From assembly GCA_049314555.1 (NCBI GenBank), contig JBMOEW010000040.1, positions 1 through 25,880 of the forward strand: a stretch of DNA of 25,880 nt, read 5' to 3'. Position 1 is the first letter of the stretch. Each line of letters begins with the position of its first letter. This stretch comes from REEB509 sp049314555. GTDB taxonomy: Bacteria; Pseudomonadota; Alphaproteobacteria; Caulobacterales; Aquidulcibacteraceae. The translations under genes were made by a program, and so were the position numbers. Below the pieces are notes generated by a model. That model made no database searches. It was not told the DNA's origin and saw only the letters and a program-made list of their open reading frames with translations. This document shows positions 1 through 7,942 of this stretch, one piece after another.

Positions 1-1020
1 TGGTTCGCGCACGCCATCTGGCGTCTGGACGGCCAAGTCTGATTCACCGAACGCCCGCGTGCTGATGAGCGCATCTGAAACGCCGCGGGCGATCAGCGCT
101 TCACGCACAGTATTCGCTCTGCGGTCGCTTAAGGGGACCGCGTATCCGGGCCCTGGTTCGGTATCGCTGTGACCATCGATTTGCACGCCTGCGATAGTGC
201 AAGAGCGCGTTTGTTCCAGTGCCGTATCGATTGTTGCCAGCGCTGAAGCGTTCAAATTCGACCTGTCCCACTCAAAGTAGATCACAAACTGGCGGAGCGG
301 GCAGGCAGTCGGAGGTTGCGGTCGATCCACTAGAGAGCGGGCTGGTGTCGGCGTTGCTTGTGTTTGCGGTTGGGGAATGGACGCTGTGGGCGGGCCATCC
401 CTCGACGGTGTAGTGGGGTCAGGAGCGGCCGCACTAGTCTTCGTTGCTGCCGCCTCAATGCCGGCCTCTTCTATTATCAGGTCCTCTGGGGTTTGGCCCT
501 TCCAAGGCGACCACATGATCAGCGCCACCGCCACGGTACCAGCGATGCCGCCTGGCACAAGCCAATTTGGCGTGCCTTTAGGCGTTGGAGTCTTTTCGGA
601 GGTGGATTGCTTGCCCGGTGGCGACGCATCGGCCGACACCGGTCTAGCGCCCGCCACCGCATCCGCTACGGCCTGCGCAGTGGACCAGCGCACCTGGTGG
701 CGCACGCCCACATAGTACTGCAAATCGTCGCTTGGCTTGGCGTTGCGGACAATCACCGGGGTGATCTTGACCCGCGCCTGATTGGCCAGCTGCACTTCCT
801 GCAGCACATCGGTGCTGTCGTTGGCGCTGGCTGTGACCAGCACGACCAGGCCCTTGGCCCCTTCCACGGCGCGCTTGATCTGGCCCGGATAGGGCGCGCC
901 CGCCTCTACATCGCGCGGGGCGATCCAGCAGCGCTCGCCGCGGGCCTCAAGCGCCGCCGCCAGGGCCTGCGCTTCCTTGGCGCCGTCCTTGGTGGAATGA
1001 GAAATGAACCAGTGCGCCAT
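1..1020 (-). CDS. TIR domain - transmembrane - OmpA-like peptidoglycan-binding fusion (3' end cut by window edge)
   Basis: I translated this directly: ATG at 1020 and 340 codons with no stop to the left edge. Residues 1-120 are a TIR_2-type domain: it opens MAHWFISHSTKDG, contains ARGERCWIAPRDVEAG, and has S65-x3-S69 followed by E75, where the catalytic glutamate of NAD-cleaving TIR domains sits. Residues about 152-171 are one hydrophobic helix. Residues 172-240 are rich in Pro, Thr and Ala. Residues about 244-340 are an OmpA-like domain (FVIYFEWDRSNL, then IDGHSDT and LSDRRANTVREAL), with the Asp and Arg residues that bind diaminopimelate in this family. The domain is nearly complete, so only a short tail is missing. 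The predicted topology is MotB-like: N-terminus inside, one helix, periplasmic peptidoglycan anchor. The gene lies 59 bases downstream of a lipoprotein gene on the same strand. NADase activity, scaffolding or signalling are all possible; I infer no definite role. Confidence 0.85.
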   Translation of the reverse strand, partial: MAHWFISHSTKDGAKEAQALAAALEARGERCWIAPRDVEAGAPYPGQIKRAVEGAKGLVVLVTASANDSTDVLQEVQLANQARVKITPVIVRNAKPSDDLQYYVGVRHQVRWSTAQAVADAVAGARPVSADASPPGKQSTSEKTPTPKGTPNWLVPGGIAGTVAVALIMWSPWKGQTPEDLIIEEAGIEAAATKTSAAAPDPTTPSRDGPPTASIPQPQTQATPTPARSLVDRPQPPTACPLRQFVIYFEWDRSNLNASALATIDTALEQTRSCTIAGVQIDGHSDTEPGPGYAVPLSDRRANTVREALIARGVSDALISTRAFGESDLAVQTPDGVREP

Positions 1021-1079
1021 ACTGCCCCCACACTCTGGCCCCGCTTGCAGTCACGGCTTAGCAAGCAGGTGCCCGCGCG

Positions 1080-1682
1080 TCACCCCGGCGGGGGTCTGAG
1101 CATATCGCTGACGCGCATAATTTCCCGCAGCCGCGTGGTGAACGCGCTCATCGCCGCGGAGCGGCAGCCCTGGTCCCAATGGACCCGGCGTTCGGAGCCG
1201 TCGCCTGGGCGGCGGGTGATCACCACGCCGGGCGCGTGGTTTACGCACGGATACTCCGGGTTGTCCCGCGTCCATGCGGACCGGCCTGAGCCGTCCATCC
1301 ACTCCGGCATCACGCCGATGCCGCTGTCGGACAAAAAGGACTCGGTGGCGGCGAACACTTCGGGAGCGAGCTGGCCATCGCGTCCGGACGCACCGTTCTG
1401 GCCCGAAACCGTGTAGGAACCGTCCGGCCGCAGGGTGACCTCGAACGTCTCACAGCTGGAATAGTAGTAGCAGCCGCCCTCAAACAGGGTGATGGAGCCC
1501 GCGGCGGTTATCGGCGGCAGCACCGGGGGCGGGAACGGATCACCGATGAGGACGTATTGCTGCGTCGGCGCTGGCTGCGCGGCAACCGCCTCTGGGGCCG
1601 CCCCAACCTGTGGACCAATGGCGCAGGCACTAAGCGAAACGGCGGCGAAGGCTGCGAGAATGAATGACTTCACATCGGTCAT
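1080..1682 (-). CDS. small outer-envelope lipoprotein, DUF6438-like
   Basis: The 200-residue protein starts with a lipoprotein signal (FAAVSLSACAIG, cysteine at residue 20), followed by an Ala/Pro-rich spacer to about residue 60. The folded part contains SITLFEGGCYYYSSCETFEV and LRPDGSYTVSG. This resembles the DUF6438 pattern, in which a cysteine pair precedes a strand and a 'dG...y.G' turn. Further cysteines (in EYPCVNHAPG and DQGCRS) may form a second disulphide in the periplasm. The ATG at 1682 gives the whole signal peptide. The TIR-OmpA gene follows 59 bases downstream with no evident terminator, so the two may be co-transcribed. The function is unknown. The lipoprotein call is firm; the domain name is a recollection of the family pattern. 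Confidence 0.75.
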   Translation of the reverse strand: MTDVKSFILAAFAAVSLSACAIGPQVGAAPEAVAAQPAPTQQYVLIGDPFPPPVLPPITAAGSITLFEGGCYYYSSCETFEVTLRPDGSYTVSGQNGASGRDGQLAPEVFAATESFLSDSGIGVMPEWMDGSGRSAWTRDNPEYPCVNHAPGVVITRRPGDGSERRVHWDQGCRSAAMSAFTTRLREIMRVSDMLRPPPG

Positions 1683-1762
1683 GCGGTCACTTTGCAGGGT
1701 CGAACCCGTCGTGTCCAGCGACTCCCTTGGCCAGGTCTTAGAAATCCGCTATGGCGCGGTCC

Positions 1763-2023
1763 ATGAGCAACACACCCCCTGACCGACTGTCGGTCAATCC
1801 GAAGAGCCCGTACTACAACGAAGACCTGTTGGCGCGCGGGATAGGCATTCGCTTTCGCGGCGACATCAAAACCAACGTCGAAGAGTATTGCGTCTCAGAA
1901 GGTTGGATCCGCGTGCAGGCGGGCAAGACCATGGACCGCAAAGGCAATCCGCTGACCCTGATGTTGAAGGGGCCTGTGGAGCCGTTTTTCGAAGACATCA
2001 CCGAACCGAGCAGCGAAGGCTGA
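1763..2023 (+). CDS. DUF3297 family protein
   Basis: The 86-residue product reads MSNTPPDRLSVNPKSPYYNE at its N-terminus, followed by TNVEEYCVSEGWIRVQAG and DRKGNPLTLMLKGPVEPFFED. This matches DUF3297, a conserved small proteobacterial protein of unknown function. I chose ATG 1763 because family members begin M-S-x-T-P-P-D-R-L. An in-frame ATG at 1751 would add four residues (MARS), and neither start has a strong ribosome site. There is no signal peptide or membrane segment, so it is probably cytoplasmic. Its TGA at 2021-2023 abuts the stop of the convergent methyltransferase gene (2024-2026), with no room for a terminator. Confidence 0.85.
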   Translation: MSNTPPDRLSVNPKSPYYNEDLLARGIGIRFRGDIKTNVEEYCVSEGWIRVQAGKTMDRKGNPLTLMLKGPVEPFFEDITEPSSEG

Positions 2024-2758
2024 TCACAGCCACGAAAGGCCGGCTGCGCCGCGCAGGATCGCGTCTGCTTGATGGGTGTGCTTGGCGTGCGCTTCGTGCA
2101 ACACAAGGGCTGGCAAGAGGCGAAGCGCGGCGCGGGAGCCTTTTGTGGCCCGCACCAAAATACGGTGGGCCGGCTGATCGGCAAAGGGTTGGATCGGGCG
2201 CACCTGAACCCCGCCCAACCGTCCCTGACAGGCCGTAAGCACATCGTGCAGGGCTTCAGCGCGGTGGATCATCACCAACGGCGCGCCGCCCTTCAAGCGA
2301 TTGGCAAAGGCGTTGACCCACGCTTGCACTGTGTGGGGCGTGAGGTGGGCATGCGCGCGCTCTGGGTCTGGTGTGCGCCCCTTCGCATTGAAGGGGGGAT
2401 TGCAGAACGCGCCATCAAACGACGGGCCTAGATCAAGGCTTGGATCTGCCAGAGGATCGGCGTGCAGGATGGTCACGCGGTCTTCTAGGGCGTTGAGGGC
2501 CACGTTGGTTTTGGCCAGGGCTGCGCCTTCTTCGTGCGCCTCTACCCCCACGCATTCGATATGCGGATTTAGTGTAGCGACCGCGAGCAGCGCCGCGCCG
2601 GCACCACAGCCAATTTCAAGGAGCCGCGCGCCAGGACCGGCCGTAACCGCCGCGGCCAATAGAATGCTATCCATACCCGCGCGGAAGCCGTTGGTTGGCT
2701 GACGCAGGATCACGCTGCCCCCCAAGAACCGGTCTTCGGTGGTGGCTGGTTGGCTCAC
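2024..2758 (-). CDS. TrmN6-like tRNA (adenine-N6) / class I SAM-dependent methyltransferase
   Basis: This 244-residue Rossmann-fold methyltransferase has the SAM-binding loop LLEIGCGAGAALLAVA at about 46-61, an acidic residue ending strand 2 (GVEAHEE), and the N6-adenine/glutamine methyltransferase signature NPPF at 120-123. The N-terminus (GGSVILRQPTNGFRAGMDSILLAAAV) is the form seen in TrmN6/YfiC proteins, which methylate A37 of tRNA-Val. The start is GTG at 2758 and overlaps the stop of the upstream DUF2007 gene as GTGA, implying translational coupling. The exact RNA substrate cannot be read from the sequence; other adenine-N6 or HemK-like substrates remain possible. Confidence 0.85.
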   Translation of the reverse strand: MSQPATTEDRFLGGSVILRQPTNGFRAGMDSILLAAAVTAGPGARLLEIGCGAGAALLAVATLNPHIECVGVEAHEEGAALAKTNVALNALEDRVTILHADPLADPSLDLGPSFDGAFCNPPFNAKGRTPDPERAHAHLTPHTVQAWVNAFANRLKGGAPLVMIHRAEALHDVLTACQGRLGGVQVRPIQPFADQPAHRILVRATKGSRAALRLLPALVLHEAHAKHTHQADAILRGAAGLSWL

Positions 2759-2973
2759 AGGGGGCCATATTCCTTGGACAGCTCGGCCATGATTGCTTTG
2801 GCGCGGCCGGCTTCGTCTCCAGGAACCATCAGCCGGCGCGGGATGGCAATGACACCGCCGTCCAACGTGCTCATGCCATGGTCCAAGAGGATTGGGTTTA
2901 GCCCCTCACCTTCGAGGGCCGATTGCAGGAAGCTGAGCAGGACGAGGTCATTTGATCGTAACAGTTCATGCAT
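2755..2973 (-). CDS. DUF2007 family small protein
   Basis: The 72-residue protein begins MHELLRSNDLVLLSFLQSAL and continues through EGEGLNPILLDHGMS, IPRRLMVPGDEAGRAKAI and ends EYGPL. This fits the DUF2007 (putative signal-transducing) fold: a ferredoxin-like alpha/beta unit with a first strand and helix for 'state of the neighbour' type sensing, often next to methyltransferase genes in alphaproteobacteria. I chose ATG 2973 because it places the conserved 'ELL.SND.V' at the N-terminus. A longer reading frame to 3144 has no family support upstream of that point. It is the first gene of a two-gene minus-strand operon. The biochemical role is unknown. Confidence 0.8.
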   Translation of the reverse strand: MHELLRSNDLVLLSFLQSALEGEGLNPILLDHGMSTLDGGVIAIPRRLMVPGDEAGRAKAIMAELSKEYGPL

Positions 2974-3158
2974 GGCCTGTTCCGGTATCCGCTGGTAAGA
3001 CACTTCGTCGGGCCGAAAATGGCGCGACAGGGTGCGACGCTTGGTCCTGATAGCATGGCCATAGCTTGACCCAAGGGGGGGTGACACCCATCGTCCGCCA
3101 GGTGAGACACGTAAACAAGGGGCGCAGCTTGGGACCGGCCGCAAATAGCGATGCAGCT

Positions 3159-4145
3159 ATGCGACAGGATGATACGCCGATCGACGCCCTCGCGGCGTTG
3201 GTGGCTGAGGACATGCATGCAGTCGATGCGATCATTCACGATCGGATGGCGAGCCCCGTGGGGATGATCCCGAACCTTGCCACCTATTTGATCGACGCCG
3301 GCGGCAAGCGGATCAGGCCAATGATCACGCTGGCCAGCGCGCGGCTTTTGGGCGGTGGTGGCGATGCGCCGCGCAAGCTGGCAGCGGCAGTGGAGTTCAT
3401 TCACACCGCAACGCTGCTACACGATGATGTGGTGGACGAGAGCGGGTTGCGGCGGGGCAAGGCCTCTGCCAATCGGGTTTGGGGCAATGCCGCTAGCGTG
3501 CTGGTGGGCGACTTCTTGTTTGCGCGGTCTTTCAATCTGATGGTGGAGGCCGGCGACCTGCGGGTGCTCGATATTCTAGCCCAAGCGTCCAGCGTGATCG
3601 CCGAGGGCGAAGTGATGCAGCTTGCGGCGGCCAATGACGCTGACACCACGCGCGAGCGCTACATGGACATTATCGGGGCCAAGACCGCTGCCCTTTTTGC
3701 AGCGGCCGCGCGGGTCGGGGCGGTGGTTGCGGGACGGTCTGGGGCGGAAGCGGATGCGCTTGATGCCTACGGGCGCAATCTAGGTCTTGCGTTTCAGCTG
3801 GTGGACGATGCGCTCGATTATGGCGGGCAATCGGGGGCCATGGGCAAGAATGCCGGTGACGATTTCCGGGAAGGCAAAGTCACGCTGCCTGTGGTGTTCG
3901 CGCGCGATGCGGGCGATGAGGACGAACGCGCCTTTTGGCGGCGCACGATGGGCGGCACCCAGTCGGACAAAGACTTCGCGCTGGCGCAATCGATCCTACG
4001 CCGGCGCAACGCCATCTCGCGCACGCTCGAAACCGCTGAAACCTTTGCAGATGCCGCGCGTGCTGCACTTCGCGTTTTGCCGGCCAACGCGTACCGCGAC
4101 AGACTTGCAGATCTCGCGCGTTTTGTGGTCGAGCGCGTGCACTAG
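3159..4145 (+). CDS. polyprenyl (octa-/decaprenyl-type) diphosphate synthase
   Basis: This 328-residue all-helical isoprenyl chain elongation enzyme adds isopentenyl diphosphate units to an allylic primer. The product normally becomes the ubiquinone side chain. Visible motifs are GGKRIRP (48-54), the first aspartate-rich motif HDDVVDE with D89, D90 and D93, and the second, QLVDDALDYGG, with D216, D217 and D220. Small residues upstream of the first motif (F-I-H-T-A-T-L-L) suit a long-chain product. ATG 3159 gives the usual family start. The frame stays open to 3066, but that extension is not family-like. The gene is divergent from the DUF2007 gene and converges, 30 bases away, on the MraY/WecA-type transferase gene. 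Chain length cannot be set from sequence alone. Confidence 0.92.
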   Translation: MRQDDTPIDALAALVAEDMHAVDAIIHDRMASPVGMIPNLATYLIDAGGKRIRPMITLASARLLGGGGDAPRKLAAAVEFIHTATLLHDDVVDESGLRRGKASANRVWGNAASVLVGDFLFARSFNLMVEAGDLRVLDILAQASSVIAEGEVMQLAAANDADTTRERYMDIIGAKTAALFAAAARVGAVVAGRSGAEADALDAYGRNLGLAFQLVDDALDYGGQSGAMGKNAGDDFREGKVTLPVVFARDAGDEDERAFWRRTMGGTQSDKDFALAQSILRRRNAISRTLETAETFADAARAALRVLPANAYRDRLADLARFVVERVH

Positions 4146-4175
4146 CCTTTGGTGGCGTTGGCTCGCATTTGCGCT

Positions 4176-5348
4176 TTAGTCAGCGTCGTGGCCGCGGGCT
4201 TTGGCAAAACGCCGGACGCTGGCTGATACCTGCAGCGCCACGCCCACCAACACGACAAAAGCAATGAAGGTTGTGAGGGAAGCGATGCCGGCTGCGCCCT
4301 GAACGAAGGCGCGCGTCATAGGCGCTGCTGCGCCGGCGGCATCGAGGGTGGCGGTCGATGGGGCTGCGGCCGGTGCCTGGGCCGCGACAAAGGCGATGAG
4401 CGCGCATTTGAAGCACAGGACCCAATACAGCACGCTGACTTGCCAGTGTTTCAGGCCGGCGCGGATCGCGATCTGGTAGAGGTGGTCGCGGTGACCGGCC
4501 AGCACGTTGGATCGGTAGCGCACGCGCCATGCCAAGGTGAGGAGGACATCGGCAAGCAAAGGAAAGAACAAGATCACCGGGATGAAGGGGGAAATGCCGC
4601 CTTCATCGATGGCCAGCAAGGATGTCACGGCAATCAGTGCGCCAACAAAGAGCGCGCCAGAATCCCCCGCAAAGACTTTTCCATTTGGGAAGTTCCAAAC
4701 CAGAAACCCAATGAGGCCGCCGCCGGCGCAAAAACTCAAGGCAGCCGCATGCGGTGCCAATGCCGTTAGGCTGACCGCGCCCAGCCCCAAAAGGCCAACC
4801 GCGGTCGACCCCATCGCCAAGCCGTTTGCGCCATCCATGAAATTGACCGTGTTGATGATTGTAAACATCCACAACGCCGACCCCAGGATGCCGACCACCA
4901 AGCCCAGTTTCAGCGTGAAGCCGAGGCCGATGGGCAGAGCGTCCGCAGATCCCACCAGTATGGGCGCGGCCAAGGACAACAGCGCGAAGGCACCAAACTT
5001 GAAGCGCGGACCGAGGGGTTTGATGTCGTCGATCAGGCCAATCGAAAGGGCAACCAAAGCAATCGCAAGGGCCGCGGCCATGCGGGTGACATCTGCTGGG
5101 GCCAGCGTCAGCGACCAAGCCGGCAAGACCGGCACGCACAGGAGCGTTACACCACAAACTGTGCCGATGCCGATGGCGATGCCGCCGCTGGTCGGGGTTG
5201 GGATGCGATGTCCTTTGCGCACCGCGTCGGGCACATCTGAAATGCGCGCGGCGATGACAAGCATGCAGGCGAGCGCACTGGCGCACGCTGCAACTCCCAT
5301 CGCTACGATTAACTCGCCGAGCGCACCCACGTTGGCGGTCTCCCTCAC
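4176..5348 (-). CDS. MraY/WecA-family polyprenyl-phosphate sugar-1-phosphate transferase
   Basis: This 390-residue polytopic membrane protein (about ten or eleven hydrophobic segments) has the GT4-type phosphotransferase signatures: P-T-P-T-S-G-G-I (49-56), the aspartate pair GLIDDIK (104-110), NTVNFMDGANGLA (166-178), FAGDSGALFVG (226-236) and the cytoplasmic loop HRDHLYQ (286-292). Such enzymes transfer a UDP-linked amino sugar phosphate to undecaprenyl phosphate to begin a glycan. HRDHLYQ resembles WecA/WbpL-type loops more than MraY. The C-terminus has an Ala/Pro-rich stretch (about 345-365) before a last helix. It starts with GTG at 5348, 15 bases after ispE, and is the last gene of the ETF-QO operon. 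The glycan it initiates is not identifiable here. Confidence 0.88.
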   Translation of the reverse strand: MRETANVGALGELIVAMGVAACASALACMLVIAARISDVPDAVRKGHRIPTPTSGGIAIGIGTVCGVTLLCVPVLPAWSLTLAPADVTRMAAALAIALVALSIGLIDDIKPLGPRFKFGAFALLSLAAPILVGSADALPIGLGFTLKLGLVVGILGSALWMFTIINTVNFMDGANGLAMGSTAVGLLGLGAVSLTALAPHAAALSFCAGGGLIGFLVWNFPNGKVFAGDSGALFVGALIAVTSLLAIDEGGISPFIPVILFFPLLADVLLTLAWRVRYRSNVLAGHRDHLYQIAIRAGLKHWQVSVLYWVLCFKCALIAFVAAQAPAAAPSTATLDAAGAAAPMTRAFVQGAAGIASLTTFIAFVVLVGVALQVSASVRRFAKARGHDAD

Positions 5349-5363
5349 TGTCTTGATGGGCGG

Positions 5364-6260
5364 CTAGCCCTCATGGACGCTGACGTCAACAGCGCCAAGC
5401 CGTGCGGACCGCACCCACCAGCCGCGCGCTTCTGCTTGCAGGTCCTGTGCAAGGGCGCGGGCGGCGGCTGCCCCTTCCACCATCGCCACGACGGTGGCCC
5501 CACTTCCAGACAAACGGGCCAGTAGCGTTCTTGGATCCTGGGTCAGGCGACGCAACACGTCTTCGATGGCCGGGGCCACCTGGATCGCTGGGCGTGTCAG
5601 GTCGTTTGACAGGCGTGCCAGCTCGTCCAGCAAGGCCCGGGCAGATGGCCAAGGGGCCATTGGGGTTGAGTTCGCCTCGAAGCCATGCCCAAGGCCAAGG
5701 GCGTCGAAGGCGCGATAGACAGCGCCGGTTGGGGCCGGCACCAGCGGATTGACCAGAACCGCGTCCAGGTCCGGCATGTCTAGGGGCGAAAACGTCTCGC
5801 CGGTGCCGGTCATCAGCGCTGGTTTTGCGCGCACGCAGACAGGTCCATCGGCGCCGATGCCGGCTGCAAGGCGCTCCAAGTCTTCCTTAGACGCGCGAAG
5901 GCCCCAGAGCACGTTCAGGACTTTAAAGGCTGCGGCCGCATCGCTTGATCCGCCACCAAGGCCCGAGGCAATCGGCAACGCCTTATACAGGGTCAGGGCT
6001 GCGCCTCGGTTTCCAATGCCGCCATGCTCGCACAGCAAGCGAGCGGCGCTCAGCACCAAGTTTTCCGGTTCGTCGCTAAGGTTGGCTGCGAAGGGGCCAT
6101 CGAGGTGGAGGGTGAGGCGGTCGCTCGCGGTCGCTGCGACCGCGTCGCCAACGTCGGCAAAGGTCACGATGCTTTGCAAGGGGTGGCGAGCGTCTGCCAT
6201 AGGCGGGCCAACGGAAAGGCTCAAATTGACCTTCGCTGGCGCAAACGCGCGCGTGATCAT
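5364..6260 (-). CDS. ispE: 4-diphosphocytidyl-2-C-methyl-D-erythritol kinase
   Basis: This 298-residue GHMP kinase catalyses the ATP-dependent step of the MEP pathway that makes isopentenyl diphosphate. The N-terminal APAKVNLSL carries the substrate-binding lysine (K10), the ATP loop is PIASGLGGGSSDAAA (96-110), and the catalytic aspartate is D138 in GIGADGPVCV. The usual residue after this Asp is Val; here it is Gly, a mild departure. A C-terminal glycine loop (RLSGSGATVVA) is present. ATG 6260 overlaps the stop of the upstream TPR gene (ATGA), and the transferase gene follows 15 bases downstream. The length is normal for the family. Confidence 0.95.
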   Translation of the reverse strand: MITRAFAPAKVNLSLSVGPPMADARHPLQSIVTFADVGDAVAATASDRLTLHLDGPFAANLSDEPENLVLSAARLLCEHGGIGNRGAALTLYKALPIASGLGGGSSDAAAAFKVLNVLWGLRASKEDLERLAAGIGADGPVCVRAKPALMTGTGETFSPLDMPDLDAVLVNPLVPAPTGAVYRAFDALGLGHGFEANSTPMAPWPSARALLDELARLSNDLTRPAIQVAPAIEDVLRRLTQDPRTLLARLSGSGATVVAMVEGAAAARALAQDLQAEARGWWVRSARLGAVDVSVHEG

Positions 6261-7942
6261 TGAGCGGCCGCTCCCGCTGGTGGGAGCCCTGCTGCGACTT
6301 TCGCTTCAATCGCTGTGCGCAAGGCGGCGTCTTGGGTGATCTGGGCGGCGCGCTGCCACTGGTAGCGCGCTTCGGTGTGGCGACCGACGCGCCAGTAGGC
6401 GTCGCCCAAATGATCGACAATTTCGCCATTCGCCGGCTCACGCCGGATGGCCAGCTCCAGCTGGGCGACGGCTTGGGGATATTGGCCGAGTTGAAAATAC
6501 CCCCAACCCAAACTGTCTATGATGTTGCCGTCGTTGGGGCGCGCGACCAACGCTCGGCGCACAAGGTCCATCCCCTCCTGCGCGCGCTCGCGGCGCACAA
6601 TCAAGGCGTAGCCATACGCATTGAGCAGGTCTGGGTTTTGCGGGGCCAGCGCGATCGCCTGCTGAAAGCGCGTTTCTGCGGCCGGCCAATCGCCAGCGGC
6701 GAGATGAGCGCTGGCGAGGCCAAACAGCGAACGCCAGTCCTGCTGATTTGTGGCCAACACGGCCAGAAAAGCATCAATCGCTTCGCGATAGCGTTGATTG
6801 GAGAGCAAAACCGCAGCCAACACGCAGCGGGTTTCTGGGCCGGGGTGGTTCGCTGCAAGCCGCTGTGCGGCCTCGATCGCGCGCTGTGGATTGGGGCTTG
6901 ATTGCAGCAGGTGCACGACCCGCATTTGTGCGGCCACATAGTAAGGCGAACTGTGGGGGATCTGCGCAAACATGTGCGCGGCGGCTTCAGGCTGGCCCAG
7001 GCTTTCGTTCACGTCCGCGGCGACCATCCGGGCCGCATCCGAGGCTGGATCCAGGATCAACGCCAAGGACAGCAGGCGAAGGGCTTGGGCCGGATCGCCC
7101 TGCGCGGCTGCCATCTTCGACAATGCCTGCATGCCCAAAGCGGCACTGCGGGCAGGTGTTGGAGCGGGGGCAAGGTTTGCCCCTGATGGAGACGCTTGGA
7201 AAACGCTTCCCAAGCTGGCGACTGGCAAGGCCTGTTCAGCAGCAGCTGCGCCTTGCGTGCGCATGATGAAGTTGCGGAGACGAAAGATCTCGTCCGGCAG
7301 GGGCTGAGCGCTGTTGCTTGCCAACTGATAGGCCGCAGTGGCCTGCTCGATACGGCGCGCCCCTTCGAGCATCATCGCCCGCTGATACAACAGAGACGGG
7401 GCAAAACCACTGGGCCTTGGCATCCGATCCAGCGTTTCCAGACCTGCCTCGACGTCGCCTGCTCCCGCCAGTGCCCACGCTTGAAGCAGGTTGGCGGCCA
7501 AGCGTGGGCCGGCTTCGCCCGGTGAATTCAATGCAGTGCTGGCGTTTTGAGTGGTGGTGTTCCAGCGGCGCTGGCGCAAGGCTTCAGCGGCCAGCACGAG
7601 CTGGGGGGCAATGTCTTGCGCCGCGTTCTGGGCGTTGCCCGCGCGCGCGATGCGCAGGGCTGCGGCTGGTTCCACCGCCGCCAGGCTGGCGCTGACGGCT
7701 GCATTCACATGCTCCGGATCCGCCGGTGCCTGAGATGCCAAGCGTGCATAGCGGGCCGCCGCCTCGTCGAAGTCGCCCCGGCGCTCGGCCAGGCGCGCCA
7801 CGAAAAGGTCGGCAAACCCATTTTGAGACTGGGCCTGGGGGGCGGTGTCGCGTTCGTCATGGGGTTGACCCGCCGCTGTCGCCGAAAGCGAAACAGCGGC
7901 GAGGCAAATTGCCACGTAAACGGCTGACACCCTTCGGTTCAT
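6257..7942 (-). CDS. exported tetratricopeptide-repeat protein (copy B of tandem pair)
   Basis: The 561-residue protein has a Sec signal peptide (residues 1-24, ending SATAAGQ) and TPR-type helical pairs through most of its length. The clearest repeats are in the last 170 residues: LNAYGYALIVRRERAQEG, IIDSLGWGYFQLGQYPQA and IVDHLGDAYWRVGRHTEA. The 'DSLGW' and 'DHLGD.YWR' pair is a landmark of a TPR family often encoded beside ispE in alphaproteobacteria. It is probably periplasmic or attached to the outer membrane; there is no lipobox. ATG 7942 overlaps the stop of copy A (ATGA) and its own stop overlaps ispE, so translation is coupled on both sides. The partner and role are unknown. Confidence 0.85.
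   Translation of the reverse strand: MNRRVSAVYVAICLAAVSLSATAAGQPHDERDTAPQAQSQNGFADLFVARLAERRGDFDEAAARYARLASQAPADPEHVNAAVSASLAAVEPAAALRIARAGNAQNAAQDIAPQLVLAAEALRQRRWNTTTQNASTALNSPGEAGPRLAANLLQAWALAGAGDVEAGLETLDRMPRPSGFAPSLLYQRAMMLEGARRIEQATAAYQLASNSAQPLPDEIFRLRNFIMRTQGAAAAEQALPVASLGSVFQASPSGANLAPAPTPARSAALGMQALSKMAAAQGDPAQALRLLSLALILDPASDAARMVAADVNESLGQPEAAAHMFAQIPHSSPYYVAAQMRVVHLLQSSPNPQRAIEAAQRLAANHPGPETRCVLAAVLLSNQRYREAIDAFLAVLATNQQDWRSLFGLASAHLAAGDWPAAETRFQQAIALAPQNPDLLNAYGYALIVRRERAQEGMDLVRRALVARPNDGNIIDSLGWGYFQLGQYPQAVAQLELAIRREPANGEIVDHLGDAYWRVGRHTEARYQWQRAAQITQDAALRTAIEAKVAAGLPPAGAAAQ

Noticed and set aside
358..1416. A long plus-strand open frame (352 codons) across the TIR-OmpA gene
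   Set aside because: It is Arg/His/Gly-rich with no recognisable motif, and lies opposite clear TIR and lipoprotein coding sequence on the minus strand.
4537..5367. A 276-codon plus-strand frame
   Set aside because: It is antisense to the MraY/WecA-family gene with all its motifs, and is low-complexity Pro/Ala/Thr/Ser.
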